Below are positions 45,689-56,310 of a stretch of 64,000 bases of DNA, in pieces. Each line of letters opens with the position of its first letter. Position 1 is the first letter of the stretch. Source of the stretch: Kovacikia minuta CCNUW1 (GTDB taxonomy: Bacteria > Cyanobacteriota > Cyanobacteriia > Leptolyngbyales > Leptolyngbyaceae); assembly GCF_020091585.1 (NCBI RefSeq), contig NZ_CP083582.1:4154001-4218000 (forward strand), read 5' to 3'. The notes under the pieces are model-generated. The model was given only the letters and a program-made list of their open reading frames with translations, was not told the origin of the DNA and did no database searches. Both the position numbers and the translations under genes were made by a program.

Positions 45689-47796
45689 ATCCCCGTTTTT
45701 CCCTCCAATGCGCTCAGGGCAGCTTTGATCAGGTCATAAAACGGGGGTTGACATACGTTTACCTGGCGTGTGCCTGCATGGGCTTCCTGCAAAATCCCGA
45801 CCTTTTGCCCTTTCTGAACTGTGAGACTTTTCCCCTCCGCATTGTTGATCTGTAGTTCCTTCCCAGAACCATTCTGGAAGAGATTGCAGGTGTAGAACCG
45901 TTCCTTATGCATAAATTCTGTAAAAGCACCAGGGAGCGAACTGGGGCGGGCGGGTAATCTGGCACCCATTAGTTCTAGTTCGACCGAAATTTCGCCATTC
46001 CATTCATTCAGGCGCAGACGGTAGGCTACATCCAGATATCTGGGTAGAGGATGGTAGTTGCCCCAGCGCCAGGCGATCGCCTGAATTTTTTGTCCCCCAC
46101 TCAGGGTCTCATCCTGCAAGGTCACTTTTAGATGACCTTTACCAATTTGCTTTTGCTCACACACCCGCACATACGCAGACCAAAACACTGGATCGGGATT
46201 GGCGATACCACAGGGATGGAGGGCATCGATCTGGGCATAAAGGCTGTAACTGATCTGGTTGAGGGATGCGGCGACATCAATTTCTACCAGAGGTTTCAGA
46301 TGTTCGGGTTGAAGGCACTGGTGGGCAAATGCTCTCAGGTAAGCTCGAAACCTTGTCAGATTTTCAGCCTTGAGCGAAAATCCGCCCGCTGCCTTATGGC
46401 CGCCATGTTTTTCTAGACAGTCTCGACAAAACTCCAGCGCTTCAAACACATTAAACTCTGGAATTCCACGAGCTGAACCGCGAATCTTGGCAACGGATGT
46501 TATAGCGGATGAAACGGATAATCCACCCACTTCCCCTGCTTCATCGGTTTCCACATCTGCTGTCTCTTCTTCATCTGTCTCTTCTTCATAGGTGCCAATA
46601 AAGACGGGAACTCCATAGCGCTCCACCAGGCGGGAGGCAACAATGCCAATCACGCCGTGATGCCAGTTGGGTTGCACCACGACCAGCACCCGATCGCCCT
46701 GAATGTCGATGTCCCCCTTTTCACATAGGGCGATCGCTTCCTGTTCAATTTGTTCACACAACTTTTGGCGCTGCTGGTTGATTTGTTCGCACTGCATTGC
46801 CCGTTCCAGTGCAACTCCATCCTCATCGGTTGTCAGCAACTCAATCACAATTTGTGGATCAGCCAATCGCCCAACAGCGTTGATGCGGGGTCCCAGGCGA
46901 AACCCGATCGCTTCTGGTTTCAGATCCTTTGCCCCACTTAATCCTGCGACCTGAACCAGTGCCTGCACCCCTGCCAGTTTAGATTTGGGCAGTAATTGTA
47001 ATCCCCGTCTGACCCAGCGACGGTTGACTCCCGTCAGGGGAGCCAGGTCTGCGATCGTGCCCAGGGTAAACAGTTCGAGTAAGGATTGATTCAACCCCTG
47101 GGTTTTACCCAGGCTTTGTGCCAGGGAAACCGCCAGAATGTAGGCAACGCCAACTCCTGCCAAACCCCGGTAGGGTGAGTCCTCAGCGATCAACTTGGGG
47201 TTGAGGATAGTATTGGCTGGCGGAATTTGGGAGGGGACATCGTGGTGGTCAGTAATGATGACGGTCAGCCCCAGTTCCCTTGCACGGGCGATCGGCTCAT
47301 AGGCGGCAATCCCGTTATCAACTGTCAAAATCAACCCGATACCGTCTTCATAAAACTCCTCCACAATCCGCTGATTAATGCCATAGCCATCTTTCATCCG
47401 ACTGGGAATGGCATAGTCTACCTGCGCTCCCAGAAACCGGAGTGCCCGAAGCAACAGCGCTGTGCTGGTCATGCCATCGGCGTCATAATCTCCACAAATC
47501 GCAATGCGCTGGCGGCTGTTAATGGCATTAATCAGTAACTCCAAACTCAGGGGCAGGTCAGGGAAATCCTCCAGGGGAGAGGGTAGAACCTGGTTTTCTG
47601 GATTCAGGAATGCCTGAATCTGCTCAGGGGTATCCATTCCCCGGTTGAGCAATACTTGAGCCAGCAGCGGTGAAAGGTTGGTTGCCTGAGCGATCGCTTC
47701 TGCTTGTTCTAGCTGGATTGGAGCAATCTGCCAGCGTTGATCGGGCAGTTTAGCGGGGATCGAAGCAGCGAGAGGAGAACGGGGTTGATGCAACAC
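45685..47796 (-). CDS. recJ: Single-stranded-DNA-specific exonuclease RecJ
   Basis: RecJ degrades single-stranded DNA 5' to 3' in recombination and mismatch repair. The 703-residue protein has the DHH motifs ICGDYDADGMTSTALLLRAL, LTVDNGIAAYEPI, VIITDHHDVPSQIPPA, and DHHA1 motif GGHKAAGGFSL, then a C-terminal OB domain. An acidic low-complexity insert (EEETDEEETADVETDEAGEV) lies in the middle and is unusual. The start is the GTG at 47796. Confidence 0.94.
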   Translation of the reverse strand: MLHQPRSPLAASIPAKLPDQRWQIAPIQLEQAEAIAQATNLSPLLAQVLLNRGMDTPEQIQAFLNPENQVLPSPLEDFPDLPLSLELLINAINSRQRIAICGDYDADGMTSTALLLRALRFLGAQVDYAIPSRMKDGYGINQRIVEEFYEDGIGLILTVDNGIAAYEPIARARELGLTVIITDHHDVPSQIPPANTILNPKLIAEDSPYRGLAGVGVAYILAVSLAQSLGKTQGLNQSLLELFTLGTIADLAPLTGVNRRWVRRGLQLLPKSKLAGVQALVQVAGLSGAKDLKPEAIGFRLGPRINAVGRLADPQIVIELLTTDEDGVALERAMQCEQINQQRQKLCEQIEQEAIALCEKGDIDIQGDRVLVVVQPNWHHGVIGIVASRLVERYGVPVFIGTYEEETDEEETADVETDEAGEVGGLSVSSAITSVAKIRGSARGIPEFNVFEALEFCRDCLEKHGGHKAAGGFSLKAENLTRFRAYLRAFAHQCLQPEHLKPLVEIDVAASLNQISYSLYAQIDALHPCGIANPDPVFWSAYVRVCEQKQIGKGHLKVTLQDETLSGGQKIQAIAWRWGNYHPLPRYLDVAYRLRLNEWNGEISVELELMGARLPARPSSLPGAFTEFMHKERFYTCNLFQNGSGKELQINNAEGKSLTVQKGQKVGILQEAHAGTRQVNVCQPPFYDLIKAALSALEGKTGI

Positions 47797-48776
47797 AGGA
47801 TGCCTGGAATCAGGAGATTAAGGAAAGTTTGTCGAACCATTCTTGAGTGTTCACCGAATATCCAGCAAACACTCATTGATACGAACCAAATGCTTGGTAC
47901 AAAAGTATTGCCCAATTTACCCCAAATTGAGCCAAATTGAACAAAAATTTCCTGATCCTCAACCAAACGAAGTCCCTGAACTAATTTAGGATTTCTCCGC
48001 TTCCAATTGCTTCATCCTCCCTTTATCCAGATTGAATTGGCAGCCAATTTTCATGTATTTTGCACTGATTTGCCCACTACCCTCGATAATGCGGGGAACA
48101 CACCTGCAACGCCTTTAACATGGGTACCATTGACAACAGCAGCAGTGATTAGGACTACTACAGATTCACCCTGGCGACTCGGAGTGCAATGAATCTGTTA
48201 TTGGCAGGGTTAACAATGGGCAACCTGGAATTCAGCACTATCGGGATGGCTGCCCTCACAGAGATCGCCTCCCTTCGCGTAGGATGCGTTAGCTTGCGTA
48301 ACGCATCAACTCAATCAATGGAGACTCTTATTTGGATAATCAAAGATACCGCCAGGAATTTGAAATGTGTGAGGTGTTGATCGATGGAATCGATGCGTTA
48401 CGTTGGCACGAACGCATCCTACGCGAGAGAGGGCGATCGCGCTTGCATAACGCATCAATTGATTAATTGAACAACTTGAATGAAAACGATACAAAGAGAT
48501 TTAATTGAACAAACAATGAAAATCTTAATGGAAATTTGAGATAGACAAATCAAACCATTGAATTGATGCGTTACGTTGACACTAACGCATCCTGCGCGAG
48601 AGATCGACCACACTCAACCCAACCTATGTGAGAGAGGAAGATCGCGCTATGAAGCTGATTTTGACATCGGCATCGATATTACAACTGGCAAAGTCACACG
48701 GTTATACAGAGTGTTAGGTGCTTCGCGCAGTGCTCACATTGTACCTGGGTGGAAGTAATTTAATCGTCACAAATAA
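47797..48776. other. Long gap with degenerate repeats and gene debris
   Basis: The segment 48270-48610 holds three GATGCGTTACG-type repeats. From about 48640 to 48756 an open piece reads YEADFDIGIDITTGKVTRLY, ending GASRSAHIVPGWK at a stop 21 bases before the next gene. It looks like the tail of a larger protein whose upstream part is gone. No complete gene is present. Confidence 0.45.
48276..48606. repeat. Three copies of GATGCGTTACG / AACGCATCCT repeat
   Basis: Copies lie at about 48280-48310 (GGATGCGTTAGCTTGCGTAA), 48390-48425 (GATGCGTTACGTTGGCACGA) and 48565-48600 (GATGCGTTACGTTGACACTA), the latter two followed by ACGCATCCT(A/G)CGCGAGAGA. A related copy lies at 1561-1645. Confidence 0.6.
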
Positions 48777-49496
48777 ATGCTGCCTAAAGAAATAAAGCGT
48801 CAGATTAGAAGGTTGAAGAGTAACGATCCTGAGGAGCAGCAGGATGCTTTTTGGATACTTATGTTTTCACAGGATCAGCAGGCTATTTTAGAAACTTTAG
48901 AAACTATTGAAAAATTAGGAAACTGGCCGCTTTCTGGCGATCCTGATAGTCTTGCTTGGAGTTGGTCGATAGAACCAATGCAGGGGGTAGTCCTTCCGTT
49001 AGTCAAGTACTTAGAAAAGTCACCTCTCTCAAACGTAGGTCGAGATTGTGCTTATATCCTGGGTACCCTTTCATATATAGAGGGTTCTTTAAAGAGGTGC
49101 CCAGAGACGAGAATTGTGCCAAGCCTAGTGCGAATTGCAGAATCTATCTTACCCGATGGATTATACGCAATTACTCCAATGTTGTATGCTCTGCGTGAAT
49201 GCTCAAAGGTCAGATCTGTTGAAGCCGCTGAACATCTTGCACGTAAAGCACTGGAATTATCTTTTCAGGAAAATGCTTTCAAGGAGGATGTTTTTCCAGA
49301 ATTAACTATTATTGCAATTCTAGAAATTCTATACTCAAACAATCCCAAAACTCGCCTATTTAAGGAATTACGTGCATTAGTGAAAGGACAACCTAGAGTA
49401 AAAGAACCAGCTAAAACAATTCGAGAATTCTTACGAAAAAAGGAAAAGATGAGTGGTGGTGAATTGCAGGGTAAACGCCCTAAAAACGAGGCGTGA
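48777..49496 (+). CDS. HEAT/ARM-like helical protein, hypothetical
   Basis: The 239-residue protein begins MLPKEIKRQIRRLKSNDPEE and is all-helical in pattern, with repeated leucine spacing (VVLPLVKYLEKSPLSNVGRD, IVPSLVRIAESILPDG, AAEHLARKALELSF). Such small helical-repeat proteins are often immunity proteins or scaffolds. It follows by 21 bases a C-terminal protein fragment that could be from a lost toxin, which fits but does not prove an immunity role. Its base use is more AT-rich than the flanking housekeeping genes. Confidence 0.55.
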   Translation: MLPKEIKRQIRRLKSNDPEEQQDAFWILMFSQDQQAILETLETIEKLGNWPLSGDPDSLAWSWSIEPMQGVVLPLVKYLEKSPLSNVGRDCAYILGTLSYIEGSLKRCPETRIVPSLVRIAESILPDGLYAITPMLYALRECSKVRSVEAAEHLARKALELSFQENAFKEDVFPELTIIAILEILYSNNPKTRLFKELRALVKGQPRVKEPAKTIREFLRKKEKMSGGELQGKRPKNEA

Positions 49497-50026
49497 AAGG
49501 GTGTAGAACACCTTTCTGAATGGTTGGAACTAACGTTCAACCCCAATACCCAGGCACCATCGCACCAGATAATTTCAGTTAGCTGTCGATGGGCACAACA
49601 GTGGTCATCATTCGCGGCAGTGTTCAAGCAGGCGCTCTGGTGGATCTGTTTGCAGGGAGCAATCGTCGGTATAGCCATAGCCATGAAAGTTAGGACATTT
49701 TATGTTGCTGCAACCCTTTGATACGGGCTATTTCTTCCCTAACACCTGACACCTAACACCTGACACCTGCTATAAACCCCCAATTCCCTGACAAGGTAAA
49801 GAAAGATGTCGGTATTCCTGGGGTTAGTCCGCAAAAAATTTACCAATATCAGTGATTAAAAAGGTTAGCTTAGTAGTCCGGCATTTGCCCAACTCGTTTC
49901 GTTCAGGATTGGTCTACCGCTTCCCAAGTTCACATTTTTTGCACCGGATTTGACAACTAATTTTGGGAAGTTAAAGAAAGAACAGACACGATTTAAACTT
50001 CTACGCGATTACCGACACCTGCAACT
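49497..50026. other. Intergenic region before the glycosyltransferase gene
   Basis: It has the short repeat CACCTGACACCTAACACCTG at about 49740-49770. Small open frames here show no family resemblance that I trust. Confidence 0.45.
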
Positions 50027-50998
50027 ATGTCGCCTTCAATTTCGATCCTGATTACTACCTACAACCGGGAGCAGTATCTCAGCGCTGCAATTGAGAGTGT
50101 TCTTGCCCAGACCTATTCAGACTTTGAACTGCTGATCTGGGACGATGGTTCCACCGATCGCTCCCTCGAAATTGCCCACACCTATGCAAACCAGGACGAT
50201 CGGGTGCGAGTTGTTGCTGCCAGCCACCAAGGAATCGCCCGCACCCGCAAGGCAGCGATCGCCCAAATGGTTAGCAAATACATCGGTTGGGTCGATAGCG
50301 ACGATATCCTGGCTCCGACTGCCCTGGCAGAAACGGCTGCGGTTTTGGATGCCCATCCTGAAACGGGTTTGGTCTACACCGATTATCTCGATATGGATAC
50401 AAATGGACAGATCAGAGGCTATGGGAGTCGTTGCCGCATCCCCTATTCTCCCCAACGCCTGCTGGTAGATTTTATGACGTTTCACTTCCGACTCATCCGG
50501 CGAGACGTGTTTGAGCGCATCGGGGGAATTGATGAATCGTCTCAATATGCCTATGACTATGACCTGTGTTTGCGTCTCTCAGAGGCGACTCAGGTACGGC
50601 GACTGCCAAAGCCTTTATACTTCTACCGCAACCACCCAGGCAACCGCTCCCTCGAATATAAGCAACAGCAAATCCTTTGGTCTCAAATCGCGATCGCCAA
50701 CGCACTCCAGCGGCGAGGACTGGCGAATCGGTGTGAGATTGAGGTGAAGCTGCCTGAAGGGCGGTTTATTTTGCGGCGTAAGGAATCTGTGCCGGGGGGA
50801 GTGGGGAGTAGGGAGTGGGGAGTGGGGTATAAACCGGAACTTACTAATCGTGGGAAGAAATTTTCGATCGCAGGTGGCGTTGGCTCTTTTTTAGTCGCAC
50901 TTCCATTAGCAACGTTGCTTCAAGGAAACCCCGTTCAGGCTCAAGCTATTACTCCAGCTAACGATGGCACGAAACACGATCGTTTCTCCCAGTGGTAA
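50027..50998 (+). CDS. GT2-family glycosyltransferase, read through into the next gene's signal peptide
   Basis: The first 255 residues are a GT-A glycosyltransferase: [54 protein letters not shown] with the metal-binding DxD-like site, and [20 protein letters not shown]. It likely transfers a sugar from an NDP donor onto a surface polymer. The enzyme part ends near [13 protein letters not shown]; then comes a low-complexity link ([10 protein letters not shown]) and a piece that is clearly the signal peptide of the downstream adhesin ([20 protein letters not shown]), until the frame is lost at a +1 site near 50969. So the last 60 residues probably do not belong to the enzyme. Confidence 0.85.
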   Translation: MSPSISILITTYNREQYLSAAIESVLAQTYSDFELLIWDDGSTDRSLEIAHTYANQDDRVRVVAASHQGIARTRKAAIAQMVSKYIGWVDSDDILAPTALAETAAVLDAHPETGLVYTDYLDMDTNGQIRGYGSRCRIPYSPQRLLVDFMTFHFRLIRRDVFERIGGIDESSQYAYDYDLCLRLSEATQVRRLPKPLYFYRNHPGNRSLEYKQQQILWSQIAIANALQRRGLANRCEIEVKLPEGRFILRRKESVPGGVGSREWGVGYKPELTNRGKKFSIAGGVGSFLVALPLATLLQGNPVQAQAITPANDGTKHDRFSQW

Positions 50999-53900
50999 CC
51001 AATTCAACATTGGTGGGGGACAGTTGTCGGGCAATGGGGCGAACCTGTTCCACAGTTTTGAGCGATTTGGACTGAACCAGGGACAAATCGCCAACTTCCT
51101 CTCCAATCCTCAGATTCAGAACATCCTGGGTCGAGTTGTGGGGGGAGACCCTTCCGTCATTAATGGATTGATTCGCGTTTCGGGGGGAAATTCTAACCTG
51201 TTTCTGGTTAATCCGGCGGGAATTGTGTTTGGTCCCAATGCCAGCCTGAATGTGCCTGCCTCATTTATGGCAACAACTGCAACAGGGATTGGATTTGGGA
51301 ATCACTGGTTGAATGCGATCGGCTCTGCCGATTACACCAACTTGAATGGCAACCCCAATGCCTTTGCCTTTGCCGTGAACCAACCAGGGGCGATCGTCAA
51401 CGCAGGCAATTTAGCCGTTGGGTCTGGGCAGTCCCTCGCCCTCATCGGCGGCACCGTCCTTAACACGGGGCAACTCTCCACCCCCGATGGACAAATCACC
51501 ATCCTGGCAGTTCCCGGACAAAACCTCGTCCGTCTCAGCCAACCAGGAAGCCTACTCAGTCTGGAAATTTCTCCCCTTGCTTCCGTATCCTCCCCATCTT
51601 CCTCACCCACCCCCTATCCCTGTAAATCCTCCTTCCCTCGCCCAACTCCTGACTGGAGGAAATCTGACGAATGCAACTGGTGCAACCGTCAACCCCGATG
51701 GCACGATTCATCTAGTCGGAGTCACGCCCAATCTGCCTACTACCGCGGGAACTGCGATCGTATCCGGCACGATCAACACCTCCGGTCAAACGGGGGGAAC
51801 GGTTCAGGTATTGGGCACTCAGGTGGGGGTTGTGAATGGCAACATCAATGCCTCTGGGGTTAACGGCGGGGGCACGATTCGCATCGGCGGAGAATACCGG
51901 GGACAGGGTAACATTCCCAATGCCTCCCAAGCCTTTGTAGACGCATCCTCCGTCATCACGGCGGATAGTTTGCTAAATGGGAATGGTGGGCGTGTCATCA
52001 TTTGGGCAGACAATACCACACAGTTCTTTGGCACCATTAGCGCTCGGGGTGGGGCACAATCAGGCGATGGCGGTTTTGTGGAAGTATCGGGTAAGCAATT
52101 TCTAACGTTTCAAGGCGACGTCAATACAACTGCTGCCAATGGCAACATGGGCACCCTGTTGCTTGACCCCACAACCCTCACTATTATTGATGCTCCTGCG
52201 GGCAAGCGGATCTTTTGACGGAGCTGCCTTTCCACCTGGCGGCATCACTGATTCCACACCAGATGTTGGTGCCAACACCGTCTCCTGGGGACAATTGGAT
52301 AGTCTGGGCTTTGGTGCCAATATCGTTTTGCAAGCTACGGGAGATATCACGATCGCCCCCATTACCGGAAATACCCCCCTTGTCACCTCTGCGGCAGGCG
52401 TTGCAACTCTTGGTCTGGGAGCTACCGGAAGTTTAGAAATTGCTTCAACAGGCGGTTCAGTCACTTTTAGTAACCCGAACAACACCATTGCGACCCTCGG
52501 TGGAGCCGTTACCATCTCTGGAACCAGCCTATCGCTCGGCAACATCAACACCTCAGACTCGGCATTTTTCTCCGAAGGGGGCCCAGCAGTGGGTGGAAAC
52601 ATTTTCTTAAGAAGCACCAACGGCTCTATTACCGCTAGAACCCTCAACAGCAGTGCCAGCGGCTCTGGTATTCCAATCGCAGGAAATGTAACTGTAGAAT
52701 CCTTCCGAGACATCACTCTCAATTCCATCATCGCAGAGGGAACTGGATACAGCGGCGGCACAGGCGGCACCGTGACTTTGACAACAAATGGTTCTGGAAA
52801 TATCCGTTTACTGGAAACCTTTACGAGTGAGGCAGGCAGGGATGCCAGCATATCAACCATTGGTAGCGGTGATGGTCCCAGCACCAGCGGTCAAATTCTC
52901 ATCACCCACGGAGGGGGCTTGACCAACACACCATTCACGATCGGCAACTCCTCGATAAATGGTTCTGCTGGAGTGCTGGATGCTGATCCCTCCGTTTTGC
53001 CCCTCGGTAGCAGTTTCCCTGTTTTGTCAGCAGGCGGGGCCGCAACTGGAACTCCCACCGGAATTACCATCAGTTCGGTCAACAACGCCCCCGTTTTAAC
53101 CGCAAATACTTCCCTATCCGGTGCCCAGAAAAACCAGTCATTTACCATTTCCTATGCAACACTGAACCCTGTGGCAACGGACACCGACTCAGATAGCCGC
53201 ATAATTCAGATTGGGACGATCGCCCCCGGTGCCACCCTCACCATCAATGGCACGATCGCCACTCCTGGCACGATCATCTCTCCTGGAGATGTGCTGGTCT
53301 ACCACCCCCCCGCTGATACCGTAGGCACCCTCGACGCCTTCACCCTAATTGCCAATGACGGCGTTTCCCAATCTTCTCCTGTGCAGGTCAGCGTCAATGT
53401 TACCGAAACTCCCTTAGTCCAACCGAGTCCGGAGCCATTCCGACCCCCTGACCCCCGCAAGGACTTTAATATCACACCGATTCCGCCCAAATTTGTTGTT
53501 AGTAAGTCCTTAGATAAACTTGACTCAGACACGCCTGACAGAAGCTTTTCGGGCGAATACGAGGCATACTTAGGACTTCAGAAAAGGGAAATTAAAACAA
53601 CCGAAGATCAGCAAGGAATTGCCCAGGACATTGAACGGGAAACGGGAGCCAAACCTGCTTTTCTCTACGTCAGCTTCGTCCCCGAACTCTATACCTTTAG
53701 CGACACCCGTCCGGAGGCAGACAGCGATCAGCTAGAACTAGTCGTCGTCACCGCCAGCGGTAAGCCAATTCGTAAACGCATTTCTGCCGCAACCCGGTTA
53801 AAGGTTTTGTCCCTGGCTCAACAATTCCGTGCAGAAGTCTCTGACCCCCGCAAAACCCGTGCCAGTGCCTATTTAGGACAATCTCAACAGCTCTATCAAT

Positions 53901-54770
53901 GGATCATTGCCCCGATCGCCGCTGACCTGGAAGCCCGTGGCATTACAAACCTGGTATTTCTGATGGATGCGGGATTGCGATCGCTCCCGGTCGCTGCCCT
54001 CCACGACGGACAGGGCTTTTTAATCGAAAAATATAGCATCGGCGTCATGCCCAGCATCACCCTCACCGATACCCGCTACCGCAACATTCGAGATGTCAAA
54101 GTATTGGGCATGGGCATTTCAGAAAGTACCCAGGAACAACCCCCCCTGCCCTCAGTGCCGATCGAAGTCGCAACCCTGGTTAACCAACTCTGGAGCGGAC
54201 GGGAAGCCCTGAATACAAGCGTTACCCTGGACAACCTGAAATCCTTTCGGAAAGAACAACCCTACGGCATTATTCACCTGGCAACCCACGCTGATTTCCA
54301 GGCTGGTGCCCTCAGCAACTCTTACATTCAATTCTGGAACGAGAAATTACGTCTAAACCAGGTTCGCCAACTCGGTTGGAACAATCCCCAAATTGAACTG
54401 CTGGTGCTCAGTGCCTGCGCCACTGCATTAGGCAATCGCGACGCCGAGTTGGGTTTCGGTGGTTTGGCAGTTCAGACAGGTGTTAAAACCGCAGTTGCCA
54501 GCCTCTGGTATGTCAGCGATGCCGCCACCACTGCCCTCATGACCGGGTTCTACCGAGATTTACGCACAGCCCGCATCAAATCGGAAGCCCTCCGACAGGC
54601 ACAACTCGCAATGGCAAAAGGCTTGGTTATTGTCGAAAACGGTCGCCTTAAAGGACCCAGCATGGCGCGACGGCATTGCCCTCCCGCCGGAGAGCTTGAA
54701 TATCCGCGATCGCCAGCTCTCCCACCCCTACTACTGGTCCGCCTTTACCATGATTGGCAATCCCTGGTAG
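50822..54770 (+). pseudogene. Filamentous-haemagglutinin (TPS) / CHAT-domain protein, four +1 frameshifts
   Basis: Pieces in successive frames give one protein of about 1300 residues. A signal peptide ([17 protein letters not shown]) is followed by a TPS secretion domain ([55 protein letters not shown]), then beta-helix-like repeats ([19 protein letters not shown]), and a C-terminal CHAT caspase-like peptidase with His in GIIHLATHADF and Cys in LVLSACATALG. The protein ends LSHPYYWSAFTMIGNPW at 54770. Shifts lie near 50969, 51560-51640, 52205 and 54661, each explained by one extra base. A GTG at 50822 is a possible start. TPS-CHAT proteins are common in cyanobacteria and are likely exported; targets are unknown. 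Confidence 0.75.
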
Positions 54771-54775
54771 CTACC

Positions 54776-54822
54776 AAGGATGAAGGGCAAAAGAACTTCT
54801 TAGCCTTTAGCCCTTCATCCTT
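54776..54822. terminator. Hairpin between the CHAT gene and cpdA
   Basis: AAGGATGAAGGGC pairs with GCCCTTCATCCTT across a 21-base loop, followed by CATCCTTTCCCC. It lies between convergent genes. Confidence 0.6.
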
Positions 54823-54833
54823 CATCCTTTCCC

Positions 54834-55631
54834 CTAATACCCCCTCGTTACCAGGTCAAGTTCGTGAACATAGTTCGTTCGTTCAACGGCTGTCCACCAC
54901 GTTCCATCAGGATAAAGATGGAGCAGCCTGAAGCCCGGCCTTTCCTGATCCAAAGCAAAATCTGAACTATGCGGTTCAAACTGAATGCAAGTAGAAGGCG
55001 TTCCTAAATACTGTACGCCCTGACGCTGGTGGCTATACTCTTGATGAATATGCCCAAACACAACAAGCCTAACCTGGGGGTGGCGATCCAGCACCGAAAA
55101 CAAATCACTAGAATTTTGTAGGGTACTTCCATCTAGCCAATTTGAGCCGACGAGAAAAGGAGGATGGTGTAATCCCACAAGCGTAGGATAGTCACGCATT
55201 GCAGTTAATTGATGATCCAGCCACTTCAAACTCTCCTGTTTCAAACAACCATGAACATGCCCTGGAACCTGAGAATTCAACAGTAAAAAGCACCAACCCC
55301 TTACACAAAAAGATTTTTGAGAAGAAATGACGGAACCATCCAGGATTGGCTCCATTGCTGGTAAGTAATCATGATTTCCTGGCAGCCAGTAAACTGGAAT
55401 TCCCAGAGGTTTTAGTAGACTTCTCAACAGCTTATAGGACTCAGGCTTACCATCCTGTGATAAATCCCCAGTCAACACTATAAGGTCGGGAGCAGGATCA
55501 AGAGTGGCTACCTGCCTTAGAACCACCTCAAAAGATTCCGTGGTTGGCAGTCCTAACAAAAGTTGGTCAGAATCTGCAAATAAATGTACATCGGTAATCT
55601 GTACAACACGCAGGGGAGAAAGCACGGACAT
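54834..55631 (-). CDS. cpdA: Metallophosphoesterase, CpdA-type cyclic AMP phosphodiesterase
   Basis: CpdA-like enzymes hydrolyse 3',5'-cAMP, a regulator in cyanobacteria. The 265-residue protein has the full metal-binding series: QITDVHLFAD (DxH), LTGDLSQDGKPESYK (GDxxQ), LPGNHDYLP (GNHD), GLHHPPF and FGHIHQEYSH (GHxH). The stop lies about 65 bases after the end of the CHAT gene on the opposite strand. The substrate is inferred from family membership. Confidence 0.88.
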   Translation of the reverse strand: MSVLSPLRVVQITDVHLFADSDQLLLGLPTTESFEVVLRQVATLDPAPDLIVLTGDLSQDGKPESYKLLRSLLKPLGIPVYWLPGNHDYLPAMEPILDGSVISSQKSFCVRGWCFLLLNSQVPGHVHGCLKQESLKWLDHQLTAMRDYPTLVGLHHPPFLVGSNWLDGSTLQNSSDLFSVLDRHPQVRLVVFGHIHQEYSHQRQGVQYLGTPSTCIQFEPHSSDFALDQERPGFRLLHLYPDGTWWTAVERTNYVHELDLVTRGY

Positions 55632-56007
55632 GGCGCTCTAAATCTGCTACTAAAAGCAAGAGAAGGTTGAAACAGGAAAGTCTTGATCTCGAAACGGGGC
55701 AAGTGACATAGATGCCTGAACCCCCTAAGCCCTAAATATTTACAATAACGCTCACTTCCCCTTCAGAAGGAGATCTATCACAGCTATACACGTGATCTTT
55801 ATCACATTCAATTACTGACAGACAGAATCCACATCAGCAAGAGTTTGCTCAATAAGGATTCGATCGGTCAAGTTGCAAGATAAAATTACCACTGCAAAAG
55901 GATAATCAAAGACAATCTCCAATCCCTTTTCAAAACTAAATGCTTTACATGGAGTCCGTAGCGAACTAAATTTGATATATTCTAGTTTTACTGAGAAGCT
56001 CTTTCTC
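55632..56007. other. Intergenic region before tRNA-Cys
   Basis: A minus-strand open frame at 55812-56033 runs into the tRNA and is probably chance. Nothing else is recognised. Confidence 0.45.
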
Positions 56008-56079
56008 GGCGGCATAGCCAAGTGGTAAGGCAAGGGTCTGCAAAACCCTCATCCCCCAGTTCGAATCTGGGTGCCGCCT
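56008..56079 (+). tRNA. trnC: tRNA-Cys (GCA)
   Basis: The 72-base gene starts GGCGGCATAGCCAAGTGGT, has the anticodon stem-loop AGGGT-CTGCAAA-ACCCT with anticodon GCA, the T arm CAGTTCGAATCTG, and the acceptor stem GGCGGCA/TGCCGCC with T as discriminator base. Repeats read as a transposon end begin right after it, so the gene is a likely attachment landmark. Confidence 0.95.
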
Positions 56080-56109
56080 TTAATTGTGGTGTCTAAAATC
56101 AGATGTAGA

Positions 56110-56306
56110 GCGAAGGAATAAGTGTCCGTAGCGAAGGATTGCATGTCACAGCGAAGGATTCTATGTCCAAACCGAAGGATTTCATGTCACGATAGCGAAG
56201 AATTGCGTGTCAATTCGTAGGGTATACGAAGAAATACATGTCAATTCGTGAAAGGCGGCGAAGAATTGTATGTCAATTCGTGAGATACAGCGAAGGAATA
56301 CGTGTC
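56110..56306 (-). repeat. Eight 17-bp repeats, likely TnsB-binding sites of a CAST right end
   Basis: Copies begin at 56110, 56131, 56151, 56172, 56195, 56226, 56258 and 56290. The consensus is GCGAAG(G/A)A(T/A)TnnnTGTC, and the last four are mostly followed by AATTCGT. Start-to-start spacing is 21, 20, 21, 23, 31, 32 and 32 bases, that is about two and then three helical turns. Repeated sites like these at a transposon end, ordered from tip inwards, are typical of TnsB binding sites. The closeness to the tRNA-Cys gene supports the reading. Confidence 0.7.
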
Positions 56307-56310
56307 AATT

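Noticed and set aside
49524-49721. 65-codon frame, and a nearby frame reading GTTVVIIRGSVQAGALVD that faintly recalls an ATP synthase beta N-terminus
   Set aside because: Too short and too weak to support a gene or a fragment call.
55812-56033. 73-codon minus-strand frame
   Set aside because: Its 5' part lies in the tRNA-Cys gene, and no family is recognisable.
56008-56079. Direct match between array spacers and the tRNA-Cys gene
   Set aside because: I compared the spacers and the candidate isolated guide with the tRNA by eye and found no convincing match.
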